64,000 bases of DNA from Trichopria drosophilae (taxonomy: Eukaryota; Arthropoda; Insecta; Hymenoptera; Diapriidae). The notes beneath the pieces were generated by a model, which worked only from the letters and a program-made list of their open reading frames with translations, did not search any database and was not told the origin of the DNA. The position numbers and the translations under genes are program-made. The DNA is taken from contig CM059582.1 in NCBI GenBank assembly GCA_030407085.1, positions 69,831,501 through 69,895,500 on the forward strand. Direction: 5' to 3'. This document shows, piece after piece, positions 34,869-46,541 of the stretch; position 1 is the stretch's first letter, and each line of letters begins with the position of its first letter.

Positions 34869-37800
34869 AATACTGCCGTCGGAAGAACACATGACGTATC
34901 AGCAAATCTGTCATTTTGATATATTCCACACCAAAGTTTTACGAATTTTTAAACTATATTTAACTTTAAAATCGTGCGGTTAAAGGGTAATTTGTGATTT
35001 ATTTTTATGCAAAATTATATTTTTAATTTCCAGAAATATGCATTGATAGTTTTTAAAAAGCAGGTATGCCAAAAAACTATTGTAGATATGCCTTTATATT
35101 TGCAGATAGTCCTTTTTTATTTTCAGTTATGCCCGATAGAAAAATACTTGGCGTGCTATTGGAAGGCAAATTAGACGTATGTGCATAAAACTATTTTTCT
35201 CATAAATTATTAATCCTACATTGTTATAAAATCAATATCGACTAAAATAGTCGGTAATGTGTGAGTCAAATCAAATACCAATCGATCGCGTTTCGTTAAT
35301 TTCCATGACTACACGAAGGAAAACTACAACAGTTATCATCGACACCATCCAATCTATTTATTAATTAAGCGAAAAATAGTATTAACAAAAGTTCGTATTT
35401 TTATAAGTTAATGCAAGGAACATACAAATATTAAATGAATAAAATATGGACTCGAGCGACAAGCCAACAAATCACAATTAATTGATTCAAATTGCACTTG
35501 ATTACATCTCAGAAGATGGTAATGCATTGAGCTTCGAAGATATTATTAATAATGCTGAGATACTGATTGCACAAGGTGAGTAGAATTAAAATAATAAAAT
35601 AAAGGATATATCACTGACACGAATGTAATATATTGCATATGAATATTCGGTTAGGAAAGAACATATATGTGACTCAAAGATTTAAAATATTGCTAAATTA
35701 CAATTCCATGTACACTTTTCATTTGTATATATTTTTAACCAATTTATGACTAATACTTTGTAGTACTTGTCAAACATTTTAGTGGTTTTATATTTATTTT
35801 TTATCGCATGAATAGAAAAATTTTAAAATGCTAATTTTACCTTATAACATAATTAGCTTAATGTGCTTTTGTATACAAGAGTAAAAGTTAAAAGTCTATT
35901 TTCATATTTTGTGAGACGTCTTGGGCAACCAAGTAAAATTATCATCAATATTTTTTTCATCTACTTGCATTCATGACTTCAAAATAACTTTCGAAAAAAC
36001 TGGCTGCAATTTATATTACGATTAAATATTTTAGATAATTGCGATGAAATTATCACTGAAGAGGAGGACTATCAACAATCCGAGGAACAATATGAATTTG
36101 AAAATGTTGAGATTGCAGCTGCAGAATTGCCAAACGAACAAATTATCGATGATGAATATACTGTTGAAACTACGTGTACTAAAAAATCTGAATTACGGAA
36201 ACGAAGAAAATTTAAATTCACAATACCGGAACGAAAAATGATTAAAAATAAAAAAAGGCGGATTTCACACTCGATAAAACCACCTTGCGGTGACAAATGC
36301 AAGCAAGAATGTTTAACCACAATTAATGAAAGAAGAAGAAGCGATATTAATTTACAATTTTGGAATTTGCCTGATCAGGAGCGAAAAGTTTCTTACAGTT
36401 CCGTTAGCTATTTTAATGTCAGCCGAAGAACAACTGAAAATTCATGAAGATTAAGAACAGTGAGCTATTTCTTAAAGAGATGAATTAGGAGAAATCAAAC
36501 GAGTCTGTAAGACGTTTTTCTTAACTGCATTAGGGAAGTCAAAAAATAATAGTAAGATTTTACAAACTATAAACATGAAAAATCCTGAAAATTGTATGCG
36601 ATCCACTGCAGATGGAAGAAAGGGAAAAGTGTCAACTAACAAAATTGATAAAAACGTTATTGCAACTCATATTGAGTCTTTTAAACCCTCTGTGTTACAT
36701 TACAGACGTGAACATGCGCCAAATCGCCGATATTTGCCGAATGATCTAACAGTTAATGCAACTAGCTTTTCCATATTTTAAATTTTCTAATGATACATAT
36801 CTATCTGTTGTCAGCGAGATGAATATATCGTTTGTTAAGCTTGGTCAGGAAGAATGTGAAAGTTATGAAAATTTCAAGTTACATGAGCACGATGAAGAAC
36901 TTTTGTTACTTGATTGTCAAACTTGTCAAAGATGGAATAGTCACAAAAAGGGACTGCAGCATGCAATGCGTACAGAAATGATGCAAAAAGAGTACCAGCT
37001 GATGTTGAAATTATTTGCTCGGTAGATTTGGAAAAAGTTATCCTGCTACCTCGTTGCGATATGTTTAAATCTGTCATTTTTACACAGCGATTGACGGTCT
37101 GAATGAAAGTTTTGTCCCTGTAGGTGATAAAAATGACTGGAAACCATCTGCAGCTCTTTGGCACGAAGCAATATCAGGTGGGAAGAAAGAAGACATAATA
37201 AGTACATTTTAAAAATTCCTTTTACGTAAACGCGACAGCAAAAAAATTGTATTTTGGCTAGACAATTGCTCATCTCAAAATAAAAATTAGGCTTTCTTAT
37301 CATTTCTCATTCAATTATTTCGAACATGGACACACTTTTATGTCAGCAGACTTTTTCCACCACCAAGTTGAAAACTCTATGAAAAAAATGAAGAGAATTT
37401 ATGATTTCAGGACTTCAAAGATGCCGTTAGAAATTTAAGTTCTAACCGTGTTGACATTTTAGAAATGGAGATAAGAGACTTTTATGAATGGAACGATCAT
37501 TGTTCCATGCATAAAATTAACACTAAACACTCTGAGCGGCCGTACTTACACGAAATGGTGCAGATAAAAGCAATGAAAGGTAAAATGACCCGGCAGTATA
37601 AAAAAGATTTCGTTGGAAAAAGCTACGATTTAAATTTTTTAAGTAAGAAGCTAATTACTTAAAATTCTGGAATTCCAATTCCAAACGCGCATAAAAAGCC
37701 ACAAGGAATTCCTGTTGAGAGACGCAATAATCTAATTACAAAATTAATTGACGGTAATAGCGGAGTAATATCTCAAAATCGATCAGCATTTTGGAAAAGC

Positions 37801-38751
37801 TTACCATCAGCGATTACAGACATTGAGTGTATTTTTAGTACGTTGCATGACATTTTTATACGTTCGGCACACGTTTATTTGTTACGTGTTTAAAACGCTA
37901 AAAAAATTAATATGTCATATTATGTAATAACGATTGTTGTTATAGTGTAAAAATAAATGTAATTATTCAAATAAAAAAGCTGTTTATATTTAATAAATTT
38001 TAAGTTTCAATAAAACAACCTCATGCGTAGATTATGATAACTTGCACGTTCGTTTCAACGAATTCCATTTTTATTAAGAGGAACCATACGTCAATTTTTA
38101 GCCATGCAAAGTAATGATTAAAAAAATCTGAAGTATTTTTTCTCACGTTATTTGCAAGTGAAAAATATTTTTTAAAGTATAAAAAATATTTCTTCTTCTA
38201 GAAATTTCAATATTTTTCGATAATTCTTTTTTTGTTTTATTTCTAACATTCTTCGTAAGAAATAATAATATGCGAAACGATAATTTTGTGAACAATGTCA
38301 AAAATGCAAATAAAAAGCGTTAAATTATTTGTTACATGTGTCACGTTATTTCTCACCTACAATAGTGCCAGAATAAAAATATTAAAAATTGTTTAAATTA
38401 ACGTATTCACGTATGGGTTCCTCTAAGCGAAATAGGTACATCTGCCAAAGTTGTAACGCAAAAAGGCTCTAACTGACATTCTGTAAGGCATTTTGGAATT
38501 GTCTGCATTGAAAAGTATGCAGATACGCCCTTTCTGTTTCCTATATGGCAGATATGCCAAAATATGACAGTTTGAATACGATGTATGCAGATACGTCTTT
38601 TAAAATATAACATTTATTATAAAAAATAATGGATTTGGTTATTGGATAATATTATACTAAAATTTTTAAAAATTAGTTCTATCAAAATATCTAATTATCT
38701 CAAAATCGACAAAAATGCAGATATGACATCTGTGCTTCCGACGGCAGAATA
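34869..38751 (+). mobile_element. 3.9-kb DNA transposon with 4-bp target duplication
   Basis: Terminal inverted repeats start CTGCCGTCGGAAG at 34873 and end CTTCCGACGGCAG at 38747, flanked by AATA on both sides (34869-34872 and 38748-38751). Subterminal copies of a GCAGATATGCC-like word occur near both ends (around 35060-35125 and 38490-38725). The 4-bp duplication is the Sola superfamily length; AATA lies in an AAT-rich target, so the duplication is not decisive. The transposase inside is decayed. Confidence 0.75.
35446..37900 (+). pseudogene. DDE transposase relic with DNCSSQNKN motif
   Basis: First exon 35446-35575 (MDSSDKPTNH, one stop, then YISEDGNALSFEDIINNAE) with donor GTGAGT. Second exon from 36033 after TTTTAG, phase compatible. 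It encodes KPPCGDKCKQEC ... NERRRSDINLQFWNL, then VCKTFFLTALGKS, then HIESFKPSVLHYRREHAPNR, a C/H pair region DCQTCQRWNSHKKG, VDLEKVILLPR, FWLDNCSSQNKN, ADFFHHQVENSM and a tail ERPYLHEMVQIKAMKGK. This series is familiar from a large group of insect transposon proteins; the aspartates in VDLEK and LDNCS are likely catalytic. Multiple stops and frameshifts after ~36450 make it non-functional. I cannot fix the superfamily from memory; Sola is a guess from target length. Confidence 0.65.
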
Positions 38752-39712
38752 ATAATAATGAAGTTCCAAAAAAATGAATATTTTTGTCTTCATACTATTT
38801 ACAAGGGTTTTTTGAGAAATTAAGATCTAGATTATCTAAAAAAAGTGTTACTATGGTACCAAGATCAAATAGAATCATGGGAACGGTCATAAAAAAAGGT
38901 AAAGACATCAGCAACAAACTTTTTACAAACAACACAGTGAACAAATTATAATGCAAAACTGCACAGCGTCTTACGCAGGACAATCCAAACGTCATCTAGC
39001 CATACATGTTGCTGAACATAAGAATAACAGCAAAAATTTCAATAAAAACAATGTTATCTCAGAACATACCTTCCACCAACAACATGAATTTAAATGGGAT
39101 GAAGTAGAGATGCTACGTAAAGAGCCAATACTAAATAAACGTTTAATTTCGGAAATGTCCCACATCCACTTACAACATAGACCGCTAAATAAGATGGAAG
39201 ATACTCAGAACTTATACAACTGTTATCGACAAATTTTGAATAGGTTCAAAAGAAATAATTCAAATAATACGTGACTTATTATACGTATTGCAAACTGTAA
39301 TTATTTCGATTGAACGTTCTTGTCGTTCCCACTTCGTTACATTGTCGAGTATTGTTTTACACGATGCTGACAGTTACTTCATAGTTGACTATCTATTTAT
39401 TACTATGGATACATTAGTTTTCTTTGACTTGTCAAAATTTTCATTTTTGATTAAAAATAAGTGTGTAAAAAATGTCCAGCAATAATCGAGGTGTGTGTGT
39501 TTTAATTTTTTTTTATATTTATTATTTTTGTTATAATATAAAAGTGATGTATTAATTATTAATAAAACTCTGTTCAATTGTCTTAGTTCTGATAATGACG
39601 TCAATTGAACGTCGAAACGTCAACGAACATTAAATGAATGTTTTGATTTAATTCTCTATCTAACACGGAACGATCGAATAATATTACTCCTTTCGGAATT
39701 AATATTATTGAA
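38752..39712 (+). mobile_element. Penelope-like element, right fragment (inverted)
   Basis: Plus-strand copy beginning at the AATAATGAAGTTCC segment of the RT-endonuclease linker and running through the endonuclease and the terminal noncoding region to ~39712. It is the inverted counterpart of 32786-34600. Differences from the left copy are modest, so the two are relatives of similar age or halves of one inverted dimer. Confidence 0.75.
38770..39274 (+). pseudogene. Penelope GIY-YIG endonuclease (right copy)
   Basis: 38951-39274 is an open frame with CTASYAGQSKRHLAIHVAEH, VISEHTFHQQHEFKWDEVE, KEPILNKRLISEM and QNLYNCY. The first half of the YIG signature carries A for I or V. Upstream 38770-38945 matches the RT-endonuclease linker of the left copy in broken frames. 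The catalytic arginine and the glutamate in SEH are candidates for active residues. Without RT it is a remnant. Confidence 0.75.
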
Positions 39713-39822
39713 AATTTTATACGTCTTACCATATTAGTAGACTTAATTTACTTAATATTATTTCACTACTTATACATTTTTTACAACATCGGAGTTCAGT
39801 GAACTCGTATTAAGAAAAAATC

Positions 39823-39895
39823 CCTCGAGGCAGAATCGAACACGGGTGTCTCGTTGACTATACTAATGAACCCTTCGCCACTTACTTTAGTATTC
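39823..39895 (-). repeat. tRNA-like sequence, minus strand
   Basis: On the minus strand AGTGGCGAAGGGTTCATTAG is followed, at tRNA-like distance, by GTGTTCGATTCTGCCTCGAG, which contains a box B-like core. A T-run follows. Stem pairing is poor, so it is a tRNA-derived SINE or pseudogene rather than a working tRNA. Confidence 0.4.
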
Positions 39896-39989
39896 TTACA
39901 AAAATAATTCATGTAAACTAAAATTAAATGTAAATTACCAACTTTGTAAACCAAAATTATTTGACTAAATAGAAATCAAGGCGGCAAAA

Positions 39990-42900
39990 ATCATTACCTA
40001 ATAAAATTATACAAATGTTCCGCAGAATAGACATAATTTGCGTAAAAAATTTTAGACAGGCATTCGAAAGGTTTCTTTATATAATTCTGCATCGTAGGTG
40101 ATGGTATTTCTATTCGTTCCTCCTCATTTTTGCGTATAGCACTCAGCTTCTCCGCGATGGACGTGGCGAGTTGAACCACTGCATCCCATCCTTCCTGCGA
40201 GAGGAGCCGGACCCTTCCCAATCGCTCCGGTGTTATTGGATCTTCTCCAAATTTCTGCAGCGGTTTCCGCTCTTCTGCGAACCGTGCACAGTGGAAGATG
40301 GCGTGTTCCACGTCTTCGTCCAAGCTAGGGAACACCGCGCACATCGCGTTTTCGTAAACGCGGATTCGATGGAGGTAGCTGCGGAAGCAGCCGTTCCCAG
40401 TAAGTACTTGGGTCAGATGGAATGTGACGAATCGGTGGTCTCTGCTTGTCCACTTCGCCACATTCGGGATGAGACGGTGGACTCAGCAGCCACAGGGCGG
40501 TGGACCAGTACCAGTACACTTAATCGTATTCTATTTCATCGTACCCCACTTCATAGCCTTCCGTTTCATCGTCTGAACACTTCATCGTCTACGACACTTC
40601 ATCGTCTGGACACTTCATCGTCTTGTACACTTCATCGTCTGGGACATTTCATTGTCTGGGACACTTCATCGTCTGGGACGATGAAATAGGCTACGATGAA
40701 GTGTCCATAAATACTGAGTCCCATTGTTGCTGCCACTCGGCAAGTAGTTTTTTGGATCATTTGCCTTGGCCTCCCGAGACATTTGCCAATTTTTGGCCTA
40801 CACTCCTACCTTCACGGAACTTCTCAGACCTCTCAGCTGACATTAGATCTATGGGAGGGATCCCCGAGACCACTGAGAGGGCAATGTCGGAGAGGGTACG
40901 ATAGGCTCACGCCACTCTTAAAACTAATGTCCTGCAGGCCCGACGTCAAGTGGCTCCATAGCTTTTCTTGCTTGCAATGGCATCCACCCAGACGGGGGCT
41001 CCGTAAAGAATTACAGAGCTCACCACTGAAGCAAGGAGGGATCGACGGTGTTGTTTTGGTTCTCCTATAATGGGCATAATATACCCCAGAACGGGAGCCA
41101 CTTTTAGCGCTTTGGTGCCTGCATATTGCAGAAGGTCTTCGAACGACAATCGCGCGTCTAGCATAACGCCAAGCTATTTAACGGTGTCCATCGTTCTGAT
41201 CCCCTTATCTTCGGCCGTGAAGGTAGCGTACATTCCCTTCTTAGTACGAGAGATGAGCATCGCCTCTGTTTTCTCAGCCGCCAAGCAGAGTCCCTGCTTT
41301 TTCAACCAGTTAGCTACCACCTCAATGGATCATCTCCGAGATATTGGACCTCCTCTATAGTTTTTGTGACGACGATAAGTGCAACGTCGTCGACAAAGGC
41401 TGATATTGTCACCCCGTCTGGAAGTGATTGTTTGAGCAATCCGTCATACATGACGTTCCAGAGCAAGGGACCCACGACCGAACACTGCGGCACGCCTCCT
41501 GTGATATTGTGGAAACGCCTGCCGTCATCGGTGACATAAAACAGGGTCCGGGCTGACAGGTAGCTAGAGATGACCGCATCAATGGTTGAGCGACCTTTCC
41601 TGAAGCCAAACTTATTGTCGGAAAGACCTCCAACTTTATCGATGGCTGCTTCGAGCCTTGTACATATTATCCGCTCGTACAGCTCCGCGAGAATGTCCGG
41701 CATACAAAGTGATCGGTGTGCGGATGGTTCGTCCAAGGGTTTAGAACCCTTGTACAGCAGAACCAACCTTTTTTGCTTCCATTGCACCGGGAAGTATCAC
41801 TCTTTTAGACATGCTGTAAATGGCAGATATCCTCTTAGCAGCCACCCTCAATTCGGCTTCAGTGACGGCTGTTGGCTCGACTGCACCAGGTTCTGCCAAC
41901 AGACCAGTACCAGTGAATCGGGAACAGATGGTGGATTACTCTGTGGAGGAAGTGTGAGCAAGGTGGAGCATTCCTAGTCCCCGTTTTATACGTCGGCCCC
42001 AAGGGTCCCAGTCTATCTCCTCACAGAATTCCTGTCAGCACTTTTTTTCGCTATCTTAATGAGAGTTTTAAGCTTCTTCCTCTTTTCTTTGTAGGCCGCA
42101 ATTAGTTGTTGGTGCTGCGGTTTATGAAGAGCTCTCTGGTGCAGTCTCCTGGCTCTAAGACACTCTCGCCGGATAGCTGCGATGTCCTCGTTTCACTAGC
42201 AGACTGGCGGTCTGCCGCGAGGATTTTATTTTGCGGCCATGGAGACATCGCAAGCCGATGATATGGCCTGGGAGAGGCTTTGAGCCCATTCTTCGGATGT
42301 TCCCTCCAATACTGTATTCTCCAGTGAGCAGTGAAACATTTCAGGATCTAATGTAAAAGGTGCCCGCTGTTCCGCGCTGGCCTTTTGGTTAGCTGGAGTT
42401 GAAACACCACAACATGATGATAGCTGCCCATGTATAGGTTCCTAACTTTCCATTTGTGACCCCCCCCCCCTCATCAATTTAAGGTCGATGAAGGTAAGAT
42501 CAACCACGGATGCCTTATCGCCCTTGGTGTAGGATGGCTTGCCTCCGACGTTAGCGATCTCGAGCTCTGGCGTCGCAAAGGCCTGGAGTAGGGCGCGATG
42601 TTCAGCAATGTCGTCCACGGACCCTAGGGATTCCTCGAAGGTATCACTGGGTGGTTGTCTTATACCAGCCACCGCCACCCATGTGAATTTCGGTAAGGCG
42701 GTGACCATCCTGTTGGATATGTGAAAATTTCTACAGACCCAGATGGCCGCCTTGCGGTAGTGTCCCTTACCCACTTTGATTCCTCGAGGTCCCTGTACTG
42801 CTCACTGATGATGGCATTATCGGCCTTTTCCTCTCTGACCAGCTGGAACAGCAGATCCTGGGCCACGGCACAGTGGTTAAGGTTAAGCTGGAGAACCTTA

Positions 42901-43335
42901 GCCAATGTTGTTCGGTACTCCGCCCTCTTGTGCAGACTGATGTTTAGCTGCACAGTGCACTATTTTGTTGCCCTCTTTACCACTTCGGAAGCACTGAGCT
43001 GACAGGTCGACTGAGCTATTGCAGTTCATTGCCATATACCCGATCTCATGGCATCTGTAGCACCGAAGAGGAATTTCTAGGAGCCGTACTCGGCAGTTCA
43101 CCCAACCAACTCTCAGCCCTCCCGTCTCTAGTAGCTTCTATGCTTCCGGGCCTGTGGCCGAGGCGAGGGCGAGTGCCACCTCGTCCGTGGCTGTGGCCTC
43201 GTCCAGGTCCGTGAATTTTATGCCTTCTATTTAGGTCAGCGTCTGGATGCTGACCCTTTTAGGAGGGACGCTTCTCCGTTGGGGCACCGTCCTTGCCCAG
43301 TTCCAGGAGGAGATCTTCTGCCTTCATGCGCCAAA
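39990..43335 (-). pseudogene. R1-clade LINE, degenerate copy D
   Basis: Pieces in 5' to 3' order on the minus strand: end of ORF1 with KAEDLLLELGK (~43310) and zinc knuckles CYRCHEIGYMAMNC and CFRSGKEG (43101-42898); ORF2 endonuclease (42953-42442) with LQLNLNHCAVAQDLLFQ, EQYRD and PSYTKGDKASVVDLTFID; RT (41787-41314) with FGFRKGRSTIDA and FVDDVAL; then LDARLSFEDLLQ (41164-40946) and the C-terminal LDEDVEHAIFHC (40461-39994). It differs clearly from copies A to C and is full of frameshifts. A minisatellite (40527-40690) and an 11-base C tract (42460-42470) interrupt it. The 5' end is cut by the satellite-like segment at 43340. Confidence 0.8.
40527..40690. repeat. Minisatellite, ~17-bp unit
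   Basis: About eight imperfect copies of ACACTTCATCGTCTGG in tandem, lying between the RT and C-terminal segments of LINE copy D. The last unit is followed by its own inverted form (GACGATGAAATAGG). Confidence 0.88.
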
Positions 43336-43339
43336 TCTT

Positions 43340-43447
43340 CGTTACAATTAAGGTGCGCAGGTCCTCGCTTCGAACTGGATCATCACTCTACAACATATTA
43401 TGGGTCTTCGGTGTGAATTTAAAGTTCTCAAAAAATGCAAACGGCTT
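43340..43447. repeat. Isolated monomer of the 163-bp satellite
   Basis: AATTAAGGTGCGCAGGTCCT through TTCGGTGTGAATTTAAAGTT and AAAAATGCAAACGGC matches the satellite array at 49690-51070. It sits exactly between the broken 3' side of LINE copy A and the broken 5' side of copy D. Confidence 0.8.
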
Positions 43448-45165
43448 GTGCAAGTTGTAGCTTGTACACAAAGGCTTGATGGTCACTGCCCGTGTATCAG
43501 TCTCCAACTTTCCAGCCCAACCCTTCCCCCATCAAATTTGGGTCGACGAAGGTCAGGTCGACTACGGAGGACTTGCCGGCCTTGGAGTAGGTCGGCTTTC
43601 TCCCAAATGAAGCTGGGCAGGGGGTCGGCCATCTTATTGGATAGGTGGAGATTCCCGTACACCCAGATGGCCGCCTTGCTGGTGGAATCCTTCACCCAGC
43701 TCGGTTCACAAAGATCCCCGCACCGTGATTGAGGTTTATTTGGATAACCTTAGCCATTATTAGTCGGTGCTCCAACCTTTTACGTTGCCCGATGTTTGGC
43801 TACGCAATCCTCAATCTTGTGGCCCACTTGACCACACCGGAAGTACACCGCCGAGCGATCGACAGCGCTCTTACAATCCCTTGCCAGGTGTTCGCTCTCG
43901 TGGCACCTGTAGCAGCGTGGGGATCTTTCACGCAGTCGAACCCGGCATTTAACCCAGCCAATTTTAAGCTTCCCCTTTTGCAGCAGTATGTCCGTCACTG
44001 CGACGAGACGCTAGATATTGGCCGTCTGGGTTCCACTATATGCTCCCCTGAGCTTGATATTCTCTGATGGTGATGACTTCCTTGTGGGACAGTGTACGAC
44101 AGCTGTCCCTTTTAGGATGGACGCGGCCGCTGCTTGGAGGTATTGGGTGCACTCGTCAGTCGTCGCAAGCTCAAGGAGCAGCTAGCCTGCTTTCGTCCGC
44201 CTGATGGCGGTCACCCTTTCTCCTAAAGGTCGCAGTTCTGGTGCTGCTTTTATTGTTTTCAAGATGTCGACATATGAACCAGCGTCTGCTGCCTTGATCT
44301 TGATGGCATCCGGGCCGATAGGTCAGAGACCGGCTGTTGATTCCGGCTACCCCCTGTGTCGTTTGCCGACATCCTTTCCTTGCTGCTGCTGATGTTTTTG
44401 CTGCTGATGCTGCAGCCGTTATTGTTGTTGCTGCTGCTGCTGCCATCGTTGTTGCTGTTGCTCCGCCTTCTTCTTTACGCCTTTCTTGACCACCGCACCC
44501 CAGTCCTGGTCTTCGGACTCGGCTTGCCGCCGATGATGAAGGTACGGGGCGTTCCTCTTCTTCAGTCGTGACCAGTTTTGTCGCTGGCAACTTTAGCGGC
44601 GAGGATCCGTTACGCTCTGGAAGTTGTGGGGGCTTGCGGAACACGGGCGACGTTTGGCCGTCCTTGCAGGTGATGCATGCCGGCGAAGGCCCCGAGCTTT
44701 CTCGTGCCTTGGCGTAATGGCTAAAGGCACTCTGTGTGCCTCTAACCATATACTTGAGCTCCTTGTGGAGATTTTTCTTTTCCTCGAGAAATTCCACAAG
44801 GAGCTGAAGTTTCTCTTCAAGATGCTCGAAGCTTGCAGACTTGTGCGACTTTCCTGACAGAATATCACTTGTAACATTTAATGCTGTTGGGGCCGAGTGA
44901 TCAACCCCAATAACACTGCGATCATCGGATGACGACGCACTCGTGCCCGGCGCTGGTACTCGGTATCCGACCCCTGCACCGTAAACTTTTATCTGCAGCT
45001 GATCTTCCATACTAGGTTTATTGTTCGGAGTTCCTTCCCCTAGCTAGTTCTTTGGTCCGCGTCGGGTATTTTATTTCTCCGATACCTTTTACCAGCATTC
45101 CCCGATCCGCCACCTGGAAACGCGCCCGTTAGAAGGAACCAGCAAGACTCCGACGAGTGCGTATA
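43448..45165 (-). pseudogene. R1-clade LINE copy A, 5' half
   Basis: The minus strand starts next to the (CA)n tract with CGTCGGAGTCTTGCTGG. ORF1 begins MEDQLQIK at 45010 and runs ~120 good codons (coiled-coil-like EHLEEKLQLLVEFLEEKK), then degrades; a poly-Q/A coding tract (44385-44470) is frameshifted. Zinc knuckles CYRCHESEHLARDC and YFRCGQVGHKIEDC are at 43998-43780. ORF2 begins with a fragment of the endonuclease (KAAIWVYGNLHLSNKM, 43695-43483) that has lost its central part. Sequence then ends at the satellite monomer. The ORF1 product would bind LINE RNA; here it is dead. Confidence 0.8.
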
Positions 45166-45253
<88 letters not shown>

Positions 45254-45326
45254 TGCGTGCGTGTGCGTGCGTGCGTGCGTGCGCGCGCGCGTGTGTGTGT
45301 GTGTGTATGTGTGTGTGTGTGTGTTT
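45166..45326. repeat. (GT)n tract joining LINE copies A and B
   Basis: About 80 bases of pure GT followed by GTGC, CGCG and GT variants. The 3' end of copy B ends on one side and the 5' end of copy A starts on the other, so the tract is the target sequence of both. Confidence 0.95.
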
Positions 45327-45444
45327 TTTTCTAAAGCGACGATGGAAAGCCGACTAGGGAATAAATGGCCGACGACTTTGCCAAGAAAGGATGGACAAGA
45401 TGGTGCGTTGGGTCCCCTGGGCTTGATCTTGTTCATGACCGTTT

Positions 45445-46152
45445 TTACGGTCGCCCCCAGGGATCGCGGTCCACCTCCTCACAAAAGTCCTGCCAGCACT
45501 TTCTTTTCGCGGCCTTGATGGCAATCTTGAGCCTCTTTCTCTTTCTTTCATAGTCCGCGGCCAGTTGGTAGTACCGGGGCTTATGAATTGCTCTCTGGTG
45601 CAGCCTTCGAGCCCGAAGGCACTCTCGGCGAATAGCTGCGCTGTCCTCGTTCCACCAGTAAACCGGCGGTCGGCCGCGAGGATTTGACTTCACGGCCATA
45701 GAGGCGTCGCAAGCTGCTGTTATGGCTCGGGAGAGGCATCGGGCTCTCTCCTTTGCTGTTCCCTCCACCTCCGTCTGTTCCAAGCTGTAGAGGAACATTT
45801 CCCAATCGAAGGTGTCCGGTGCCCATCTCTCTTTGCTTGCGCTCTGCACCTTTCCTGCTGCTCTGCCGGTCAGTTGGAGCGGGTACACCAAGGCTTGATG
45901 GTCACTGCCCGTGTATCGGTCGCTAACTTTCCAGCCCAACCCTTCCCCCATCAATTTTGGGTCGACGCAGGTCAGGTCGACTACGGAGGACTTACCGGCC
46001 TTGGAGTAGGACGGCTTTCCCCCCGTGTTAGCAATCTCCAACTCCAATAACGAGAAGGCCTCAATGAGGGCATATCCTCGATGGTCGGTCTTCGCGCTAC
46101 CCCATTCCGTCGCCCATGCATTGAAGTCCCCCCCCCCCCCCCCCCCGATCAC
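45445..46152 (-). pseudogene. R1-type AP endonuclease of ORF2 (copy B), C-terminal part
   Basis: The frame has IGG...GDFNAWATEWGS, the DFN motif of LINE endonucleases, then L.I.NTGGKPSYSKAGKSSVVDLT and VSDRYTGSDHQALVYPL with the S-D-H catalytic end. The linker WW.ED.AAIRRECLRARRL and AADYERKRKRLKIAIKAAKR follows, leading normally to RT. Instead the frame ends near 45445. A G19 tract (46128-46146 as C) replaces the seven G expected for I-G-G-D and adds four glycine codons without shifting the frame. The N-terminal part (46390-46200) is in another frame. The enzyme nicks the target strand. Confidence 0.82.
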
Positions 46153-46541
46153 TAATGGGAGTCGGGAGGTTCTTGCACTGGCGACGATGGACTCCAGGGA
46201 TCCTTGGAACTCGTCGATGGTAAGACTGGGAGGGAGGTAGCAACTGTATAGCCTTATACAGGCACCTCCACTCAGGTGAAGCTGGGCAGGGGGTCGGACA
46301 TCTTAATGGATATGTGGAGATTCCCACACACCCAGATGGCCGCCTTGCTGGTGGAATCCTTCATTCAGCTCGGTTTACAAAGATCCCGGTAGGCCTCGTT
46401 AATGACGGCGATATCGGCCTTCTCCTCCTTGACTAGTTGAAACAGCAGGTCCTGGGCCACCGCACAGTGATTGAGGTTTATTTGGTGCACCTTAGCCACT
46501 GTTGGTCTGTGCTCCAACCTCCTGCGTTGCACGATGTTTGG

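Larger units (their letters stand above)
32786..34872 (-). mobile_element. Penelope-like element, left fragment
   Basis: Minus-strand 3' part of a Penelope-like element: end of RT and GIY-YIG endonuclease (34083-34868) followed by ~300 bp of noncoding sequence, then the terminal region 32790-32946. The noncoding and terminal parts are the reverse complement of 39245-39712. An LTR-like segment (32947-33773) is inserted in it. Confidence 0.75.

Noticed and set aside
34869..39712. A single Penelope element interrupted by the DNA transposon
   Set aside because: The two Penelope fragments are in opposite orientation and overlap in content (both carry the endonuclease and terminus), so they are two copies, not two halves.
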